Assembly (NCBI RefSeq): GCF_010748935.1
Contig: NZ_CP048796.1
Coordinates: 1,305,001-1,369,000 of the forward strand
Direction of reading: 5' to 3'
DNA length: 64,000 bases
From: Providencia vermicola
Lineage (GTDB): Bacteria; Pseudomonadota; Gammaproteobacteria; Enterobacterales; Enterobacteriaceae
Numbering within the stretch: the stretch's first letter is position 1; each line of letters opens with the position of its first letter. Below are positions 19,759-29,187 of the stretch, one piece after another. The translations under genes and the position numbers were made by a program. The notes under the pieces were generated by a model. It made no database searches, was not told where the DNA came from, and saw nothing but the letters and a program-made list of their open reading frames with translations.

Positions 19759-21696
19759 ATGAATAAGCAGACAATGACCACAGCTCAAGCATTAGTTAAG
19801 TTTCTGAACCAACAATATGTTGAAGTTGATGGTGAGCAGTATCCGTTTATTCAGGGAGTATTTACCATCTTCGGCCATGGTAACGTGGTAGGTTTAGGAC
19901 AGGCGCTGGAAGAGGCGCCTGGACACCTACAAGTTTATCAAGGATGCAACGAACAAGGGATGGCACACATCGCAACGGGTTTTGCAAAACAGAAAAAACG
20001 TAAGCAAATTTGTGCCGTCACATCTTCTGTTGGGCCGGGAGCGGCAAATATGGTGACAGCGGCCGCGACAGCGACCGCTAACCGTATCCCTCTGTTACTG
20101 CTGCCAGGTGATACTTTCGCAACCCGCCAGCCGGATCCTGTTTTACAGCAAGTGGAACAGTATGGTGATGGTACGATCAGCACGAATGATTGCTTTCGAC
20201 CTGTTTCCCGCTATTGGGATCGCGTGTCTCGCCCTGAGCAATTAATGGCAGCGATGATCAATGCGATGCGCGTATTAACCGATCCCGCTGATACTGGCGC
20301 AGTGACAATTTGTTTACCGCAAGATGTTCAAGGTGAAGCGTGGGACTATCCTGATTATTTCTTTGCCAAGCGTGTTCATCGTATTGAACGCCGTCCTGCA
20401 ACGACGGTGAGTTTAGCCGATGCTGTAAATTTAATTCGTAGTAAGAAAAAACCATTACTTATCTGTGGTGGTGGTGTTCGCTATTCCGAGGCGCATGAGG
20501 CATTTCGTACTTTTGCTGAACATTATGCGATCCCATTTGGAGAGACTCAGGCGGGTAAAAGTGCCATTGTGGCCGATCATCCGTTGAATGTCGGTGGTAT
20601 TGGTACAACAGGCGGCTTGGCAGCTAACCTATTAGCGAAAGAAGCAGACTTAATCATTGGTGTCGGTACGCGTTTCACGGATTTTACGACGGCATCCAAA
20701 TCCTTATTTAGTCACCCTGATGTCCAGTTTTTAAATATTAACGTTGCTGAGTTTGATGCTTGTAAATTAGATGCCTTAAAAATCATTGCTGACGCAAAAG
20801 AAGGCTTAACAGCGCTTGATGCCTTGCTACAAGATTGTGGCTATCAGGCTCAGTGGGGTGAGCGTATTCAGCAGGCCAAAAAACAATGGCAATCTGAGTT
20901 AGAAAGACTGTTTTCAATTCAGTATAACCCATTGAATTTTATTCCTGAAATTGCGGGGCATCTGGATGATAAGTTAGAAGAGTACCGTGAGGTTTTAGGC
21001 TCTGAACTGACCCAAACTCGTGTGCTGGGGCTAATGCAACAGTATATGGAGGATGACGCTATTGTTGTTGGTGCAGCAGGCTCGTTACCCGGTGATTTAC
21101 AACGCATTTGGTTACCTAAACATCCTGATACTTATCATCTGGAATACGGGTATTCCTGTATGGGCTACGAAGTCGCCGCTGCGGTAGGGGCGAAAATTGC
21201 CGCACCAGATCAGCCTGTTTATGCGATGGTAGGAGATGGCTCATACCTGATGTTACACAGCGAGTTACAAACCGCCATCCAAGAAAACATTAAAATTACC
21301 ATTCTGTTATTTGATAACGCAGGATTTGGCTGCATTAACAACCTGCAAATGAGTCAAGGAATGGGCAGTTTTGGCACAGAGAATCGTCACCGTAATCCTA
21401 AAACGGGGCAAATGGACGGTCCTTTAGTTAAAGTGGACTTTGCTAAAAATGCCGAGAGTTATGGATGTAAAAGCTATCGTGTTCATGATGAAGCACAATT
21501 AATTGCGGCTATCGAAGAGGCAAAATCACAGTCTGGTTGTGTCTTAATTGATATCAAAGTGCTACCTAAGACCATGACTAATGGTTATGAAGCTTGGTGG
21601 CGTACAGGAACCGCTCAGGTAGCGAAAAAACCAGAAGTTGTTGCAGCAGCAGATAAAATTAAGGATATGGTCGCAAATCGAGTACGGCAGTACTAG
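19759..21696 (+). CDS. iolD: 3D-(3,5/4)-trihydroxycyclohexane-1,2-dione hydrolase
   Basis: A 645-residue ThDP-dependent enzyme that opens the inositol-derived dione ring to 5-deoxyglucuronate. Features: N-terminal pyrimidine-binding domain with the catalytic Glu region [11 protein letters not shown] near residue 60, a central domain near 215-360, and the C-terminal ThDP motif GDGSYLML...[10 protein letters not shown]. The start at 19759 is preferred over the in-frame ATG at 19747, which abuts the iolA stop, because the GGAG at 19749-19752 then sits at proper distance. Cytoplasmic; co-transcribed with iolA. Confidence 0.95.
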   Translation: MNKQTMTTAQALVKFLNQQYVEVDGEQYPFIQGVFTIFGHGNVVGLGQALEEAPGHLQVYQGCNEQGMAHIATGFAKQKKRKQICAVTSSVGPGAANMVTAAATATANRIPLLLLPGDTFATRQPDPVLQQVEQYGDGTISTNDCFRPVSRYWDRVSRPEQLMAAMINAMRVLTDPADTGAVTICLPQDVQGEAWDYPDYFFAKRVHRIERRPATTVSLADAVNLIRSKKKPLLICGGGVRYSEAHEAFRTFAEHYAIPFGETQAGKSAIVADHPLNVGGIGTTGGLAANLLAKEADLIIGVGTRFTDFTTASKSLFSHPDVQFLNINVAEFDACKLDALKIIADAKEGLTALDALLQDCGYQAQWGERIQQAKKQWQSELERLFSIQYNPLNFIPEIAGHLDDKLEEYREVLGSELTQTRVLGLMQQYMEDDAIVVGAAGSLPGDLQRIWLPKHPDTYHLEYGYSCMGYEVAAAVGAKIAAPDQPVYAMVGDGSYLMLHSELQTAIQENIKITILLFDNAGFGCINNLQMSQGMGSFGTENRHRNPKTGQMDGPLVKVDFAKNAESYGCKSYRVHDEAQLIAAIEEAKSQSGCVLIDIKVLPKTMTNGYEAWWRTGTAQVAKKPEVVAAADKIKDMVANRVRQY

Positions 21697-21983
21697 CGCA
21701 TGGCTCTGTAGGGAGAGTCATGGGCTAAGGGCGGCTTGCCGCCCGATAGTCGCGCCTTAAATCATTCTTTGATGCATCGATAGCTGATTAAGGATGGGGG
21801 AATTGATACCCTTGTTAAGGGGATGTCGTCATCCTAGCCTTAAGCAGAGTCCAGTTTGCAATAACACGGGATTAGCTTGAATTGAGTTAAACAACGTAAG
21901 GTTATTTATCGGGAAGTTTGCATGGATGCATTGGCTGCAATTTGACGATTAAAGTGGTTGACGTCATTAAGTTATTTTTTGTT
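21697..21983 (+). ncRNA. Candidate structured RNA or long 3' UTR after iolD
   Basis: About 290 non-coding bases separate the iolD stop from a strong terminator. They contain a GC-rich hairpin GGGCGG-CTTG-CCGCCC at 21729-21744 and complementary TTAAGG / CCTTAA and AGGATG / CATCCT segments around 21790-21845. The distance and structure suggest a stable 3' UTR or a small RNA released from or transcribed behind iolD. No homology to a known RNA is claimed. Confidence 0.3.
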
Positions 21984-22006
21984 ACCCAGCGAAAGCTGGG
22001 TTTTTT
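21984..22006 (+). terminator. Rho-independent terminator
   Basis: ACCCAGC-GAAA-GCTGGGT stem-loop followed by a T-run, oriented to end transcripts from the plus strand (iolA-iolD or the RNA behind it). Confidence 0.9.
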
Positions 22007-22370
22007 GTTTTTTGGCGGTTAGTTAACTTTTTATCTGTTGATAAGGGCAAAAAACAGAAAAATAAAAGAGAGTAACTGTAATAAAATCATCGTTAATGAA
22101 ATATACATTTCAAAATAGCCGTTAAGTCTCATGTTGGTGGCTTTAAGGCTTACTCTCATTGTGACTAATTACACTGCTGTTAGCCTAATTGCTTGAGTTT
22201 ACATTGTTATTTTGTGATCGAAATAACACTAAAAATCCACTTAATTATAGCAATTGTTACCTAGCGCTCAAAAACATAATTTTCAATTAATTATAAATTG
22301 AAATGAATGTTTTATTTGTTATATTTCATCATATCCTAATAGTGGATTTATAGCCTCAAGGAGCATTTCA
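22007..22370. promoter_or_regulatory. Upstream region of iolG with TGAAAT-type half sites
   Basis: Non-coding, AT-rich. It carries TTGAAATGAATGTTTTATT around 22308-22326 and ATTTCA at about 22323-22328, half sites of the same kind as the iolA dyads but with altered spacing. A CAAGGAGCATTTCA ribosome site precedes the iolG ATG. Confidence 0.4.
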
Positions 22371-23357
22371 ATGTTCAATATAGCACTATTTGGCGCAGGA
22401 CGTATCGGACAGGTTCATGCTGTCAATATTGCCGGCCACAAAGAAACCTCACTTTATTCTGTGATTGATCCTTATCAGCCTAACGCCCTCGCATTGGCTG
22501 AAAAGTATCAAGCAAAAGTGCAATCAACAGAAGAAGCGATGCAAGATCCAAATGTTCATGGTGTTCTGATTGCTTCTGCAACGGATACTCATGCGGATTT
22601 AATCGAATTGGCAGCAAAAAACAACAAGGTTATTTTCTGTGAAAAACCCGTTCACTTAGATCTTGAACGAGTGAGACAGTGCCTCAAAAGCGTTAAAGAA
22701 CACAATGTGCCTTTATTTATTGGTTTCAACCGCCGTTATGACCCACAGTTCCGCCACCTGAAAAATTTATTCGAACAAGGCGCGATTGGTAAAGCTGAAT
22801 CTTTAATTATTACATCACGGGACCCATCACCTCCACCAGCGGAATACGTAAAAGTTTCCGGTGGTATGTTCAGAGATATGACGATTCATGACTTTGACAT
22901 GGCGCGTTTTATGATCGGAGAAAATCCATGCTCTGTCTATGCGCAAGGCAGCAATGTTGTTGATCCAGCGATTGGACAAGCAGGGGATATCGATACCGCA
23001 TTTATTATTTTGAAATTCCCTTCTGGTGCCATGGCAACAATTTCTAACAGTCGTCGTTCAGGTTATGGCTATGACCAGCGTATTGAATTACATGGCGAGA
23101 AAGGTCTCTTAACCGCAGGTAATATCAAAGAGAATAGCGTTGAGTTTTTAAGCGATGTCGGTTGCTTATCAGCGAAACCAGAGTTTTTCTTCTTACAGCG
23201 CTATCACGAAGCTTATAAAGCGGAGTGGAATCACTTTGTTGATATTCTTGCCGGTCGTGCTGAGTCAGAAACAACGGGTACCGATGGTGAGTTGGCACTG
23301 TATCTAGCAGATAAAGCGCTTGAGTCATTAAAAACAGGCAAAGAAGTTCAACTTTAA
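22371..23357 (+). CDS. iolG: Inositol 2-dehydrogenase
   Basis: A 328-residue Gfo/Idh/MocA enzyme oxidising myo-inositol to scyllo-inosose with NAD+, the first catabolic step. The Rossmann motif FGAGRIGQVHA is at residues 6-16, the substrate-site Lys in FCEKPVH near 92-98, and the catalytic Asp/His region GGMFRDMTIHDFDMARF near 163-180. Length matches the family. It has its own upstream region behind the iolA-iolD terminator and is followed by a hairpin and the sodium symporter gene. Confidence 0.93.
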   Translation: MFNIALFGAGRIGQVHAVNIAGHKETSLYSVIDPYQPNALALAEKYQAKVQSTEEAMQDPNVHGVLIASATDTHADLIELAAKNNKVIFCEKPVHLDLERVRQCLKSVKEHNVPLFIGFNRRYDPQFRHLKNLFEQGAIGKAESLIITSRDPSPPPAEYVKVSGGMFRDMTIHDFDMARFMIGENPCSVYAQGSNVVDPAIGQAGDIDTAFIILKFPSGAMATISNSRRSGYGYDQRIELHGEKGLLTAGNIKENSVEFLSDVGCLSAKPEFFFLQRYHEAYKAEWNHFVDILAGRAESETTGTDGELALYLADKALESLKTGKEVQL

Positions 23358-23396
23358 CTTTTAATTACCTCTTATTTACCGATTACTAACTATAAA

Positions 23397-23420
23397 AAGC
23401 GGGAAATCATACTCCCGCTT
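23397..23420 (+). terminator. Hairpin between iolG and the symporter gene
   Basis: AAGCGGGA / TCCCGCTT, 8 pairs around an 8-base loop, 40 bases after iolG. No T-run follows, so it may only reduce read-through into the symporter gene. Confidence 0.5.
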
Positions 23421-23480
23421 CATCAGTCACCTTACATATATTTATGCGCTAATTATAAATAGAAAGGCTTGGGGGTACTA

Positions 23481-25169
23481 ATGCTGGCTCTACTTTCATT
23501 TATCGGCTTTACCTTATTAGTTGCAGGGATTGCCTATTACAAAACACGAAATGCTCATTTAACCTCTTCTGCGGAAGGATATTTCTTAGGCGGTCGTTCT
23601 ATGACAGGCCTATATATTGGTGGCTCAATGCTGCTAATGAACTTATCGACAGAGCATCTTGTTGGGCTTAACGGTTTATCTTTCCGAACCGGCTTTATTG
23701 TTATGGCTTGGGAAGTCATGGCGGCATTAACTATTGTGTTATTCGCCATTTATTTTTTACCGAAATATCTTAAATTAGGTATTTCTACGATTCCTGAATA
23801 TTTAGAACGCCGCTTTGACAAAAACACCTTGTTAATTACATCCATTCTATTTTTAGCAATGTATGTTATTTCTTTGCTACCAATTGTTCTCTATACAGGT
23901 GCGATTGCCCTTGAAAGTTTATTCCAAGTTTCACATGTTTTTAATGTCGATAAAACGACAGCATTGTGGATTATGGTATGGGGTGTCGGTGGTTTAGGTG
24001 CTATTTATGCTATTTTTGGTGGTATTAAAGCAATCGCGATTGCAGATACCGTTAATGGTGCAGGGCTTATTATCGGGGGGCTATTAGTCACGATATTTGC
24101 ATTATTATATGTTGGTGATGGTAATGCGTGGGCGGGTCTAAGTGAAGTTTATCAAGCTCACCCTGATAAGTTTAACTCCATTGGTGACGAAGATTCACTG
24201 GTACCCTTTTCGACGCTATTTACTGGTTTGATCGTTTCCAATATGTTTTTCTGGTGTACCAACCAATCAATTGTACAAAAGTCGTTAGGAGCGAAGAACT
24301 TAGCTGAAGGGCAGAAAGGGGTGATGCTGTGCGCATTCTTTAAGTTAATTATCCCATCTATTATTATTCTGCCTGGTATCATTGCATTCCATATTCTTAG
24401 TGGTGAAATTGATAATCCTGATAATGCATACCCTGTATTAGTACACATGGTGCTGCCTGAGTTTTTAGTTGGCTTTTTCGCCGCGGTGGTTGTTGGTGCT
24501 GTATTCTCCACCTTCAGTGGTGGCTTGAACTCATCCGTCACTTTATTCACTGTGAATATCTATAAAGATCGCATCAATAAGAATGCTACTGAAGCTCAAA
24601 CCGTGAAAGTCGGTAAATATTTAGGTATTGCTTTAGCGCTGGCGACAATGATTATTGCACCTTTAGTGGCTAATGCACCGGATGGGTTGTTTTATTTAAT
24701 TCAGCAATTACAAGGTATCTTTAACGCACCTATTTTAAGTGTCGTGTTAGTTGGTTTAATGACTAAACGCGTGCCTGCTATTGCGGCAAAATTAGGGCTA
24801 TTATTTGGAATGTCGGCCTATTTAATTTGCAACTTTGTCTTAGACCTGAATATTCACTTCTTCCATTTAGTCGGTATTCTGTTCGTTGCTAATATTATCT
24901 TTATGTTGACGATTGGCTATTTCTTCCCCGGTAAACCTTATGAAGAAGTGTATACAGAGCAAGTGGACATTTCGCCATGGCGCTTTGCAACGCCTGTAGC
25001 TTGTCTAATCGTGTTGGGCGCAATTTCAATGTACGTCTATTTAGCTCAAGGTGCACCAAGCTACGTCATGGTTGGTTACTATATTTTCGCTGCCATCTTG
25101 TTAACGTTTATTATTTATAAATTTTCAAAAGCATGGCTAGCAGGCAAAACACAATCAGTGAATGCATAA
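23481..25169 (+). CDS. Sodium:solute symporter (SSS/SLC5 family), probable inositol importer
   Basis: A 562-residue inner membrane protein with about 14 helices. SSS signatures: YFLGGRSMTGLYIGGS at residues 35-50, TEHLVGLNG, TIPEYLERRFD near 110, VWGVGGLGAIYAIFGGIKAI near 170, and SGGLNSSVTLFTVNIYKD around 350. The ATG at 23481 follows TTGGGGGTACTA; the TTG at 23469 is less likely. The central position between iolG and the remaining iol genes points to Na+-driven inositol uptake, in the manner of SMIT/SGLT-like members. It is followed after 16 bases by a cNMP/CBS/DUF294 gene and an exonuclease gene, a triad usually known with ActP-like symporters. Confidence 0.87.
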   Translation: MLALLSFIGFTLLVAGIAYYKTRNAHLTSSAEGYFLGGRSMTGLYIGGSMLLMNLSTEHLVGLNGLSFRTGFIVMAWEVMAALTIVLFAIYFLPKYLKLGISTIPEYLERRFDKNTLLITSILFLAMYVISLLPIVLYTGAIALESLFQVSHVFNVDKTTALWIMVWGVGGLGAIYAIFGGIKAIAIADTVNGAGLIIGGLLVTIFALLYVGDGNAWAGLSEVYQAHPDKFNSIGDEDSLVPFSTLFTGLIVSNMFFWCTNQSIVQKSLGAKNLAEGQKGVMLCAFFKLIIPSIIILPGIIAFHILSGEIDNPDNAYPVLVHMVLPEFLVGFFAAVVVGAVFSTFSGGLNSSVTLFTVNIYKDRINKNATEAQTVKVGKYLGIALALATMIIAPLVANAPDGLFYLIQQLQGIFNAPILSVVLVGLMTKRVPAIAAKLGLLFGMSAYLICNFVLDLNIHFFHLVGILFVANIIFMLTIGYFFPGKPYEEVYTEQVDISPWRFATPVACLIVLGAISMYVYLAQGAPSYVMVGYYIFAAILLTFIIYKFSKAWLAGKTQSVNA

Positions 25170-25185
25170 AGGAGAGTAACAGATT

Positions 25186-27057
25186 ATGGAGCCATCACTT
25201 ATCCCGATGGTTAAGCAATTCATCTCGCAGCGTGACCCATTTGATCGCTTAGATGAAATGCAATTAAACCAGTTAGTCAATAGTGTTGAAATTAGCTATT
25301 TGACACAACGGGAGGTGTTAAAACCGCAACAAATTGCTGGCCAAGGTTTGTATCTGGTGAGAACTGGGGCGGTGGAACAGCGTTACGCTGATGGCTCTTT
25401 AAGAGCAAGGCTGGGGGCCGGTGATGTTTTTGGTTTCAGTGTGTTAAATAAAACAGCGGATTCCCCAGGCGAGTATCAAGTGATCGCGATAGAGAATACA
25501 TTACTCTACTGTATTCCGAGGGTTTCTTTATTGTTAGCAATGGAGCAAAACCAAGCTGTTCGTCATCATTTTGCTTGTGAAGAAGGTGAACGGTTAGCAT
25601 CACGCCCTAAGGTCGATAAACTGACAGAAGATAGTCTGTTGTATTTAAACCCAGTATCCTCGATAGAAAATGGCAATATCGTCGTCATTACTCCGGGAAC
25701 GAGTGTTCAAGATGCCGCTCAAGAAATGGTACGTAAGCACCGTTCATCGGCATTAGTGATGGATGGGGAAATATTATTAGGCATTATTACTGACCGAGAT
25801 CTCACAAAGCGTGTTGTTGCTTTGGGATTAGATATTAAAACGCCGGTCAGTAAGATTATGACAGAAAATCCAATTACAATTGCGGCGAACGCCCCCATCA
25901 TAAATGCCATTGAGCTGATGATGCAACATAACATCCGTAGCCTACCGGTGATGACGAACCACCGTATTACGGGGGTTTTAACCGCAACAAGCTTAGTGCA
26001 AAAAAACAGCATGCAAGCGGTGTACTTAATTAGCCGAATTTATCGTCAAGATAGCTTAGATGATTTGAAGGCATTAGGCGTGCAACGGCAAGCGGTATTT
26101 GAATCTCTGATAGAGGCTGGGGTTCAATCGCACACGATTCAATTGATGATGACATTAATTGCTGATGCCTTTAATAAACAGCTTTTGAAACTGGCTGAGC
26201 GAGAACTCGGGGAGCCCCCTTGTGACTATTGCTGGTTTGCTGCTGGATCACAAGCGCGACAAGAGATGCATTACCTTTCCGATCAAGATAATGGCATCAT
26301 TTTAGCTCGTGAAGTGACTAAAGAAGAAGAGGGCTGGTTTAGGCAACTAGCAGAGTATGTTTGCTATGGCTTGGATGAGTGTGGGTATTCTCTCTGCCCC
26401 GGTCATATTATGGCAACCAACCCGAAATGGTGTAAGCCTTTGACTCAGTGGCAAGCTTATTATCAGCAGTGGTTAAAAGAGCCTGAGCAGCTTGCTTTAT
26501 TAAATATTTCTGTTTTTTTAGATATTCGTTTTCTTTATGGTAGCCAAGTACTTTTCAACTCATTGCTTCGTTCCGCGGAATCTCATTTAAAAGGTAATAA
26601 GCGATTACTGTCGATGCTAGTTGCCAACTCCACGCGAATCAATCCACCGTTGGGCATGTTTAGGCAGTTTGTGTTGGTCAAAAATGGCGAAAACCACAGT
26701 GTATTTAATATTAAAAAACAAGCGGTAAACCTATTAGTCGAATTGGCACGCGTATATTCATTAGAGGCGGGAGTGTTGACACCATCAACAATGACTCGCT
26801 TTGAAGTTGCCCGAGATTCAGGCATTATTAGCGCTGCTTCCTGCCAAGAATTAACTGAAGCATATTTATTTATCAATCAGGTTAGATTTGGCTGCCAGCG
26901 TAGGGCATTATTAGCTGGGGATGTACTCTCCAATTTAATCGTTCCCCAACGGCTCACCCAATTTGAGCGAAACCACTTAAAAGATGCGTTTCGTATCATC
27001 GCGAGGACTCAAGAAGCTGCGGAACAACGTTATCATGCTAAAGGGATAATGAAATGA
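25186..27057 (+). CDS. cNMP-binding / CBS / DUF294 nucleotidyltransferase-like signalling protein
   Basis: A 623-residue cytoplasmic protein with four parts: a cyclic-nucleotide-binding domain (about residues 20-140, with LYLVRTGAVE), a CBS pair (about 160-285, with GIITDRDLTKRV and GVLTATSLV), a DUF294 putative nucleotidyltransferase domain (about 290-450, with GSQARQEM and SDQDNG resembling nucleotidyltransferase GS and D-x-D sites), and DUF294_C (about 480-615). GGAGAGTAACAG precedes the ATG. It sits directly behind the symporter gene and overlaps the next gene by four bases. It probably senses nucleotides and modulates the symporter or exonuclease; the reaction is unknown. Confidence 0.88.
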   Translation: MEPSLIPMVKQFISQRDPFDRLDEMQLNQLVNSVEISYLTQREVLKPQQIAGQGLYLVRTGAVEQRYADGSLRARLGAGDVFGFSVLNKTADSPGEYQVIAIENTLLYCIPRVSLLLAMEQNQAVRHHFACEEGERLASRPKVDKLTEDSLLYLNPVSSIENGNIVVITPGTSVQDAAQEMVRKHRSSALVMDGEILLGIITDRDLTKRVVALGLDIKTPVSKIMTENPITIAANAPIINAIELMMQHNIRSLPVMTNHRITGVLTATSLVQKNSMQAVYLISRIYRQDSLDDLKALGVQRQAVFESLIEAGVQSHTIQLMMTLIADAFNKQLLKLAERELGEPPCDYCWFAAGSQARQEMHYLSDQDNGIILAREVTKEEEGWFRQLAEYVCYGLDECGYSLCPGHIMATNPKWCKPLTQWQAYYQQWLKEPEQLALLNISVFLDIRFLYGSQVLFNSLLRSAESHLKGNKRLLSMLVANSTRINPPLGMFRQFVLVKNGENHSVFNIKKQAVNLLVELARVYSLEAGVLTPSTMTRFEVARDSGIISAASCQELTEAYLFINQVRFGCQRRALLAGDVLSNLIVPQRLTQFERNHLKDAFRIIARTQEAAEQRYHAKGIMK

Positions 27058-27758
27058 TAGGTTCATTGTTGTGCTATCATCAACCTTTGACCCGTTTAGC
27101 GCGTCGGCGAGCAAAATTATTACGTACTCGTCAGCTACCCACATTATTGCAGGAAGTGCTGGAAGCACCTTTACCTACTGATGATAGCCCATTAAAAACA
27201 CAAAAAATTCTTTCCATTGATTTAGAAACAACAGGGTTGGATCCCGCAAAAGATCGAATTTTGAGTATTGGGATGGTTACTATTGCAGAGAATAAAATTC
27301 TCCTCAAAAGTGCTCAACATTATTATGTGAATGATGTGGAACCTGTTAAAGCGGAAACTGCGGTAATTAACCATATAACGCCAGAGCAATTAAGTGGTGG
27401 CATCTCTTTATCTCATGCTGTCGCTTTTTTCTTACATGAAGCAAAAGATAAATGCATTTTGGCGCACGGTGGTGCCATAGAGCAAGCCTTTCTTTCTAAC
27501 GCATTAAATATAAAAGAATTACCATTAATTTGGTTTGATACACTGAATATCGAAAAAAGCGTGTTAAGCCATAAAAATATTAATCGAAATGATTTCAGTT
27601 TATCGGCATTAAGAAACCATTATCAGTTGCCTGATTATGACGCACACAATGCGCTTTCAGATGCGATTGCCACCGCAGAATTATTTCTCGCCCAATCTAA
27701 AGTCATTTATCCCTCTCAACATCCTGTTATTAAACAACTTTATAAGCGTTCACTGTAG
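27054..27758 (+). CDS. DEDDh-type 3'-5' exonuclease (DnaQ-like)
   Basis: A 234-residue protein with an RNase T/DnaQ exonuclease domain. Exo I is ILSIDLETTGLDP near residue 52, with the Asp-Glu pair; Exo III is the H-x4-D motif in YDAHNALSDAIATAE near 195. A basic N-terminal 30 residues (LARRRAKLLRTR) could contact nucleic acid. Start ATGATAG overlaps the stop of the DUF294 gene, so the two are translationally coupled. Its substrate is unknown; RNA, DNA or oligonucleotide signalling molecules are all possible. The coupling to a symporter and a cNMP/CBS sensor is a conserved but unexplained arrangement. Confidence 0.88.
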   Translation: MIGSLLCYHQPLTRLARRRAKLLRTRQLPTLLQEVLEAPLPTDDSPLKTQKILSIDLETTGLDPAKDRILSIGMVTIAENKILLKSAQHYYVNDVEPVKAETAVINHITPEQLSGGISLSHAVAFFLHEAKDKCILAHGGAIEQAFLSNALNIKELPLIWFDTLNIEKSVLSHKNINRNDFSLSALRNHYQLPDYDAHNALSDAIATAELFLAQSKVIYPSQHPVIKQLYKRSL

Positions 27759-27774
27759 CGCTTATCTGTTTTTT

Positions 27775-27790
27775 TGAAATTTTTATTTCA
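27775..27790. promoter_or_regulatory. TGAAAT-N4-ATTTCA palindrome, possible IolR operator
   Basis: Perfect dyad TGAAAT-TTTT-ATTTCA just after the exonuclease stop codon and about 100 bases ahead of the second iol promoter module. It has the same arms as the site before iolA. Confidence 0.45.
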
Positions 27791-27873
27791 TTTTCAACGC
27801 TGTTTTATTTCATTTATATCATTCTTAACGAAGCGTTTTATTTTTATTTCTTTATAAATTAGATGATTACATA

Positions 27874-27945
27874 AAAAACTCAGGCTAGATCACATAATGA
27901 AATTAATATTTCTCGTTATGTTGAAAATGAAATAAATATTCCGTA
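27874..27945 (+). promoter_or_regulatory. Second iol promoter module with probable IolR operators
   Basis: Contains AAAAACTCAG, then GATCACA, then TGAAAT-TAAT-ATTTC at 27898-27913, then GTTGAAAATGAAATAAATATT at 27920-27940. The spacing of 30 bases between T27890 of GATCACA and G27920 equals that in the iolA module. It probably drives the operon from the second dehydrogenase gene to iolB. Confidence 0.55.
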
Positions 27946-28033
27946 TAACATCAGTATTAAATAAAAACATCAGACACAGACATCAAACTAGCTTGCACTA
28001 TAAATGATGAGCTGCATGAAGGGAGAATACAGA

Positions 28034-29167
28034 ATGAAAGAAATCCGCATTGGTCTGATTGGTACTGGCTACATTGGCCGTGCCCATGCAATAGCTTATG
28101 CGCAAGCACCAACCGTATTTCCATTAAAAGGAAAACTCGTTCGCGAGATGGTGGCAGAGGTGACCCCTGAATTAGCTGAAGCGCGCGCAAAAGAGTTAGG
28201 TTTTAATCGTTCAACCGATGACTGGCGCAAACTGGTTGCCGACCCAAATATTGATGTTGTTGATATTTGCTCTCCTAACTTTTTACACAAAGAAATGGCA
28301 ATGGAAGCGATTAAACATGGCAAACATGTTTATTGCGAAAAGCCTCTCGCATTAAATTCTCAAGATGCCAAAGAAATGGTTGCCGCGGCTGAAAAAGCAG
28401 GGGTGAAAACGTTAGTGGGCTTTAACTATATGAAGAACCCAACTGCACAGTTAGCTAAAGAAATTATTGCTAATGGTGAAATTGGGGAAGTGATTCATTT
28501 TTATGGCACACATAATGAAGATTACATGGCTGATCCAACCGCACCGATCCATTGGCACTGTTTTAAAGAAAAAGCCGGTTTGGGTGCTTTAGGGGATTTG
28601 TCTGCTCATATTGTCAATATGGCTCAATTCTTAGTGGGCGATATTGAAACAGTCTGTGGCGATATGGAAATAGTAATTAAAAAACGCCCAGAAAAAATAG
28701 GTTCTTCAGTGATGGTTGATGTTGAAAATGAAGACCAAGCACATGCCATGGTGCGTTTCGCTGGTGGTGCAATGGGCGTGATTGAAACATCGAGGATTGC
28801 GGCCGGGCGTAAGATGGGGCTGACTTATGTGGTAACAGGCACAAAAGGCACCTTATCCTTTACCCAAGAGCGTATGGCTGAACTGAAACTCTATCGTCAC
28901 GATGAGCCTGCAAACCGTCAAGGGTTCAAAACGATTTTAGTTGGGCCAGAACATCCGGATTATGCGCCGTTTTGTAATGGTGCAGGGCACGGTATTGGAT
29001 TTAATGACCAAAAAACAGTTGAAGTACGCGATTTAATTGATGGTGTTGCGACCGGTGAAAATATGTGGCCTGACTTTGAGGAAGGCTGGAAAGTGTCGCG
29101 TATTCTTGATGCTATCGCACGTTCTTATGAAGAACAACGCTGGGTTAAAGTCACTGAAATCAATTAA
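28034..29167 (+). CDS. Gfo/Idh/MocA dehydrogenase of the inositol cluster
   Basis: A 377-residue NAD(P)-dependent oxidoreductase. Motifs: LIGTGYIGRAHAIAYAQ at residues 7-23, VYCEKPLALN near 103 with the active-site Lys, GFNYMKNP near 133, and GALGDLSAHIVNMAQFL near 186. Start at 28034 has GGGAGAATACAGA upstream; the longer frame from 28004 is less likely. It opens the operon of iolC, iolE and iolB. It is distinct from IolG and could oxidise another inositol isomer or inosose, as proposed for additional iol dehydrogenases; exact substrate unknown. Confidence 0.88.
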   Translation: MKEIRIGLIGTGYIGRAHAIAYAQAPTVFPLKGKLVREMVAEVTPELAEARAKELGFNRSTDDWRKLVADPNIDVVDICSPNFLHKEMAMEAIKHGKHVYCEKPLALNSQDAKEMVAAAEKAGVKTLVGFNYMKNPTAQLAKEIIANGEIGEVIHFYGTHNEDYMADPTAPIHWHCFKEKAGLGALGDLSAHIVNMAQFLVGDIETVCGDMEIVIKKRPEKIGSSVMVDVENEDQAHAMVRFAGGAMGVIETSRIAAGRKMGLTYVVTGTKGTLSFTQERMAELKLYRHDEPANRQGFKTILVGPEHPDYAPFCNGAGHGIGFNDQKTVEVRDLIDGVATGENMWPDFEEGWKVSRILDAIARSYEEQRWVKVTEIN

Positions 29168-29187
29168 TTCTGTTCAAGGGGTAATTA

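Noticed and set aside
19447-19788. 113-codon antisense frame across the iolA-iolD junction
   Set aside because: Overlaps two certain genes and has no recognisable domain.
24158-24550. 130-codon antisense frame in the symporter gene
   Set aside because: Complement of membrane-helix codons; composition not protein-like and no start signal.
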